Shown: one piece after another, positions 22,152 through 23,427 of the stretch | How the letters are laid out: each line of letters starts with the position of its first letter | How positions within the stretch are numbered: position 1 is the first letter of the stretch | DNA from: Opitutaceae bacterium | GTDB taxonomy: Bacteria; Verrucomicrobiota; Verrucomicrobiia; Opitutales; Opitutaceae | Direction: 5' to 3' | Length of the DNA stretch: 23,427 nt | Assembly (NCBI GenBank): GCA_005787865.1 | Contig: SXZN01000009.1 | Span: forward strand, 1 to 23,427 | The notes under the pieces: model-generated | Told to the model about the DNA's origin: nothing | The model's input: only the letters and a program-made list of their open reading frames with translations | The model's database searches: none | Program-made: the position numbers and the translations under genes

Positions 22152-23384
22152 TTAACCGGCAAAAAATTTCTGAATCTTCTGCAAGGTAGCCACGAGGCGT
22201 TCGATCTCCGCTTCGGTGTTGTAGAGATAAAAACTAGCGCGAGAAGTTGAGCTAAGTCCCAGTTTACGCATCAGCGGCTGGTTGCAGTGGTGGCCGCCGC
22301 GTAAAGCGACGCCTTCCTGGTCGGCCATCGTCACGACATCATGGGCGTGCACGCCGGGAAGATCAAAGCTGATGACGCCGCTGCGATGGTGAGCCGGCCC
22401 CAGCATGCGAATGCCAGGAATTTCGTTGGCGAGACGAGCATAGGCGTGCTCGGCGAGTTTCTCATCGTGCTGGGCGATCGCCTCGCGGCCGAGATCGTCG
22501 AGATAGTCCATGGCCCGAGCGAGGGCAATGACATCCGCAATATTGGGGGTGCCGGCCTCAAATTTCTGGGGGGCAGCGGCCCACTTGCTTTCAAAATATT
22601 CTACATTGGAAATCATGCTGCCGCCGCCGCGATAGGGCGGCATGGCCTCGAGTAATGCTTTGCGGCCGTAGAGCAGGCCGACCCCGGTTGGGCCGCACAT
22701 TTTGTGGCCGGAGGCGGCGAGGAAATCGCAACCTAGAACGCGGACATCGATCGGCATGTGGCCAATGCTTTGGGCGGCATCGACGACGGAAATCGCGCCC
22801 ACTTTTTTTGCCGCCGCGCACAGCGTGGCCGCGGGATTGATGACGCCGAGTGTATTAGAGACGTGCGTGAATGCAAAAATCTTTACCTCGGGCGTCAGGA
22901 CTTGGTCTAGCTGCGTGAGGTCGAGCAGGCCGGTGTCGCCGGCGACGACGGGTAGATAGCGTAGCTTGGCGCCGGTGCGCTGCGCGAGCAGCTGCCAGGG
23001 CACCATGTTCGAGTGGTGCTCCATTTCTGTCAGGAGGATAATGTCACCCGCCTTGAGGTTTTTATCGCCCCAAGCATTTGCCACGAGGTTAATGCTGTCG
23101 GTCGTCCCAGCGGTGAAGACGATTTCCCCCGGTTCGGTGGCATTGAGAAATTTGGCGCTACGTTCCCGGGCCGCTTCGTAGGCGAACGTCGCTCGCATCG
23201 AAAGCGTGTGGATGCCGCGGTGAACATTGGCGTTATCGCGTTGGTAATAATTCACCAACGCATCGATGACGCACTGGGGTTTTTGCGACGTGGCGGCATT
23301 ATCAAGGTAGACGAGCGCTTGACCGTTAACCTGTTGGTTAAGGATCGGGAAATCAGCGCGAAGATTCTGCCAAGCGGGATTCAT
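22152..23384 (-). CDS. sufS: Cysteine desulfurase SufS
   Basis: 410-residue PLP-dependent class V aminotransferase-fold enzyme that takes sulfur from cysteine for iron-sulfur cluster assembly, releasing alanine. The N-terminus has YLDNAATSQKP. H123 lies in EMEHHSN, the PLP pocket includes D202 and Q205 in VVDAAQS, and the Schiff-base lysine is K228 in SGHKMCGPTG. The active-site cysteine C367 lies in RGGHHCNQPLM on a short lobe, the group II (SufS/CsdA) arrangement rather than IscS. FEAGTPNI is also typical. It begins only six bases after the stop of an upstream gene at the window edge, so it is the last or a middle gene of a suf operon. No SufE/SufU follows; the next gene downstream is hemN after 117 bases. 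Confidence 0.95.
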   Translation of the reverse strand: MNPAWQNLRADFPILNQQVNGQALVYLDNAATSQKPQCVIDALVNYYQRDNANVHRGIHTLSMRATFAYEAARERSAKFLNATEPGEIVFTAGTTDSINLVANAWGDKNLKAGDIILLTEMEHHSNMVPWQLLAQRTGAKLRYLPVVAGDTGLLDLTQLDQVLTPEVKIFAFTHVSNTLGVINPAATLCAAAKKVGAISVVDAAQSIGHMPIDVRVLGCDFLAASGHKMCGPTGVGLLYGRKALLEAMPPYRGGGSMISNVEYFESKWAAAPQKFEAGTPNIADVIALARAMDYLDDLGREAIAQHDEKLAEHAYARLANEIPGIRMLGPAHHRSGVISFDLPGVHAHDVVTMADQEGVALRGGHHCNQPLMRKLGLSSTSRASFYLYNTEAEIERLVATLQKIQKFFAG

Positions 23385-23390
23385 GTAATT

Positions 23391-23427
23391 TTAGTCGCCC
23401 GGCTTTTCGGTGGTGGCGGGTTGCGCG
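23391..23427 (-). CDS. C-terminal stub of the gene upstream of sufS (partial)
   Basis: On the minus strand the last 11 codons visible read AQPATTEKPGD followed by TAA at 23393-23391, six bases before the sufS ATG. The close spacing on the same strand suggests an upstream operon member, plausibly sufD or another suf gene, but the tail is too short to identify. The frame could also be fortuitous. Confidence 0.45.
   Translation of the reverse strand, partial: AQPATTEKPGD

Noticed and set aside
1..23427. Search for insertion sequences, CRISPR arrays, phage genes, toxin-antitoxin or defence modules
   Set aside because: No transposase, regular repeat-spacer pattern, integrase or defence signature was seen. 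AddAB is a standard repair system.

Overview
The window reads as a core chromosomal segment of a Verrucomicrobiota bacterium, most likely an Opitutae/Opitutales member. This rests on recognised protein families and general resemblance only; no search was run. The DNA is fairly GC-rich. Nearly all of it is housekeeping genes, with no insertion sequence, phage gene, tRNA or CRISPR array seen.

Layout. Positions 1-4795 (minus strand) hold gyrB followed by gyrA, which runs off the left edge. A divergent intergenic region of about 280 bases leads to a plus-strand block: a coiled-coil/C4 zinc-ribbon protein, the RNase P RNA (rnpB, whose P1 helix overlaps the stop codon of the zinc-ribbon gene), rpsT (bS20), an addB-addA type helicase-nuclease pair, and a 33-residue very basic bS22/mS38-like (AURKAIP1/COX24) protein. 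From about 12950 to 13790 there is no intact gene. It holds a promoter-like site, a frameshifted C-terminal remnant of a type II/IV secretin, and that gene's terminator. Next come a long-chain polyprenyl diphosphate synthase, an ECF-like sigma factor and a single-pass membrane protein that may be the sigma factor's partner. After a strong terminator the strand switches. fumA-type class I fumarase and an upstream kdsD-type arabinose-5-phosphate isomerase lie on minus, a TPR/LysM lipoprotein gene diverges on plus, and then queD, hemN and sufS are all on minus. At the right edge is the last stub of another minus-strand gene just upstream of sufS.

How the genes work together. Gyrase and the AddAB-like pair serve DNA topology and double-strand break repair. 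rnpB, bS20 and the bS22-like protein serve RNA processing and the ribosome. The prenyl synthase (quinone side chain), fumarase, HemN (haem) and SufS (Fe-S clusters) support respiration and cofactor supply. HemN and class I fumarase are both Fe-S enzymes that depend on such supply. KdsD implies a Kdo-containing outer membrane, and the LysM lipoprotein is probably envelope-located.

I found no convincing new multi-gene system. The points most worth a second look are an extra hairpin in the normally conserved J2/4 region of rnpB, the near absence of Shine-Dalgarno sequences, a G10 tract inside addA just ahead of its nuclease active site, the missing Fe-S cysteines of the AddB-like protein, and the decayed secretin.
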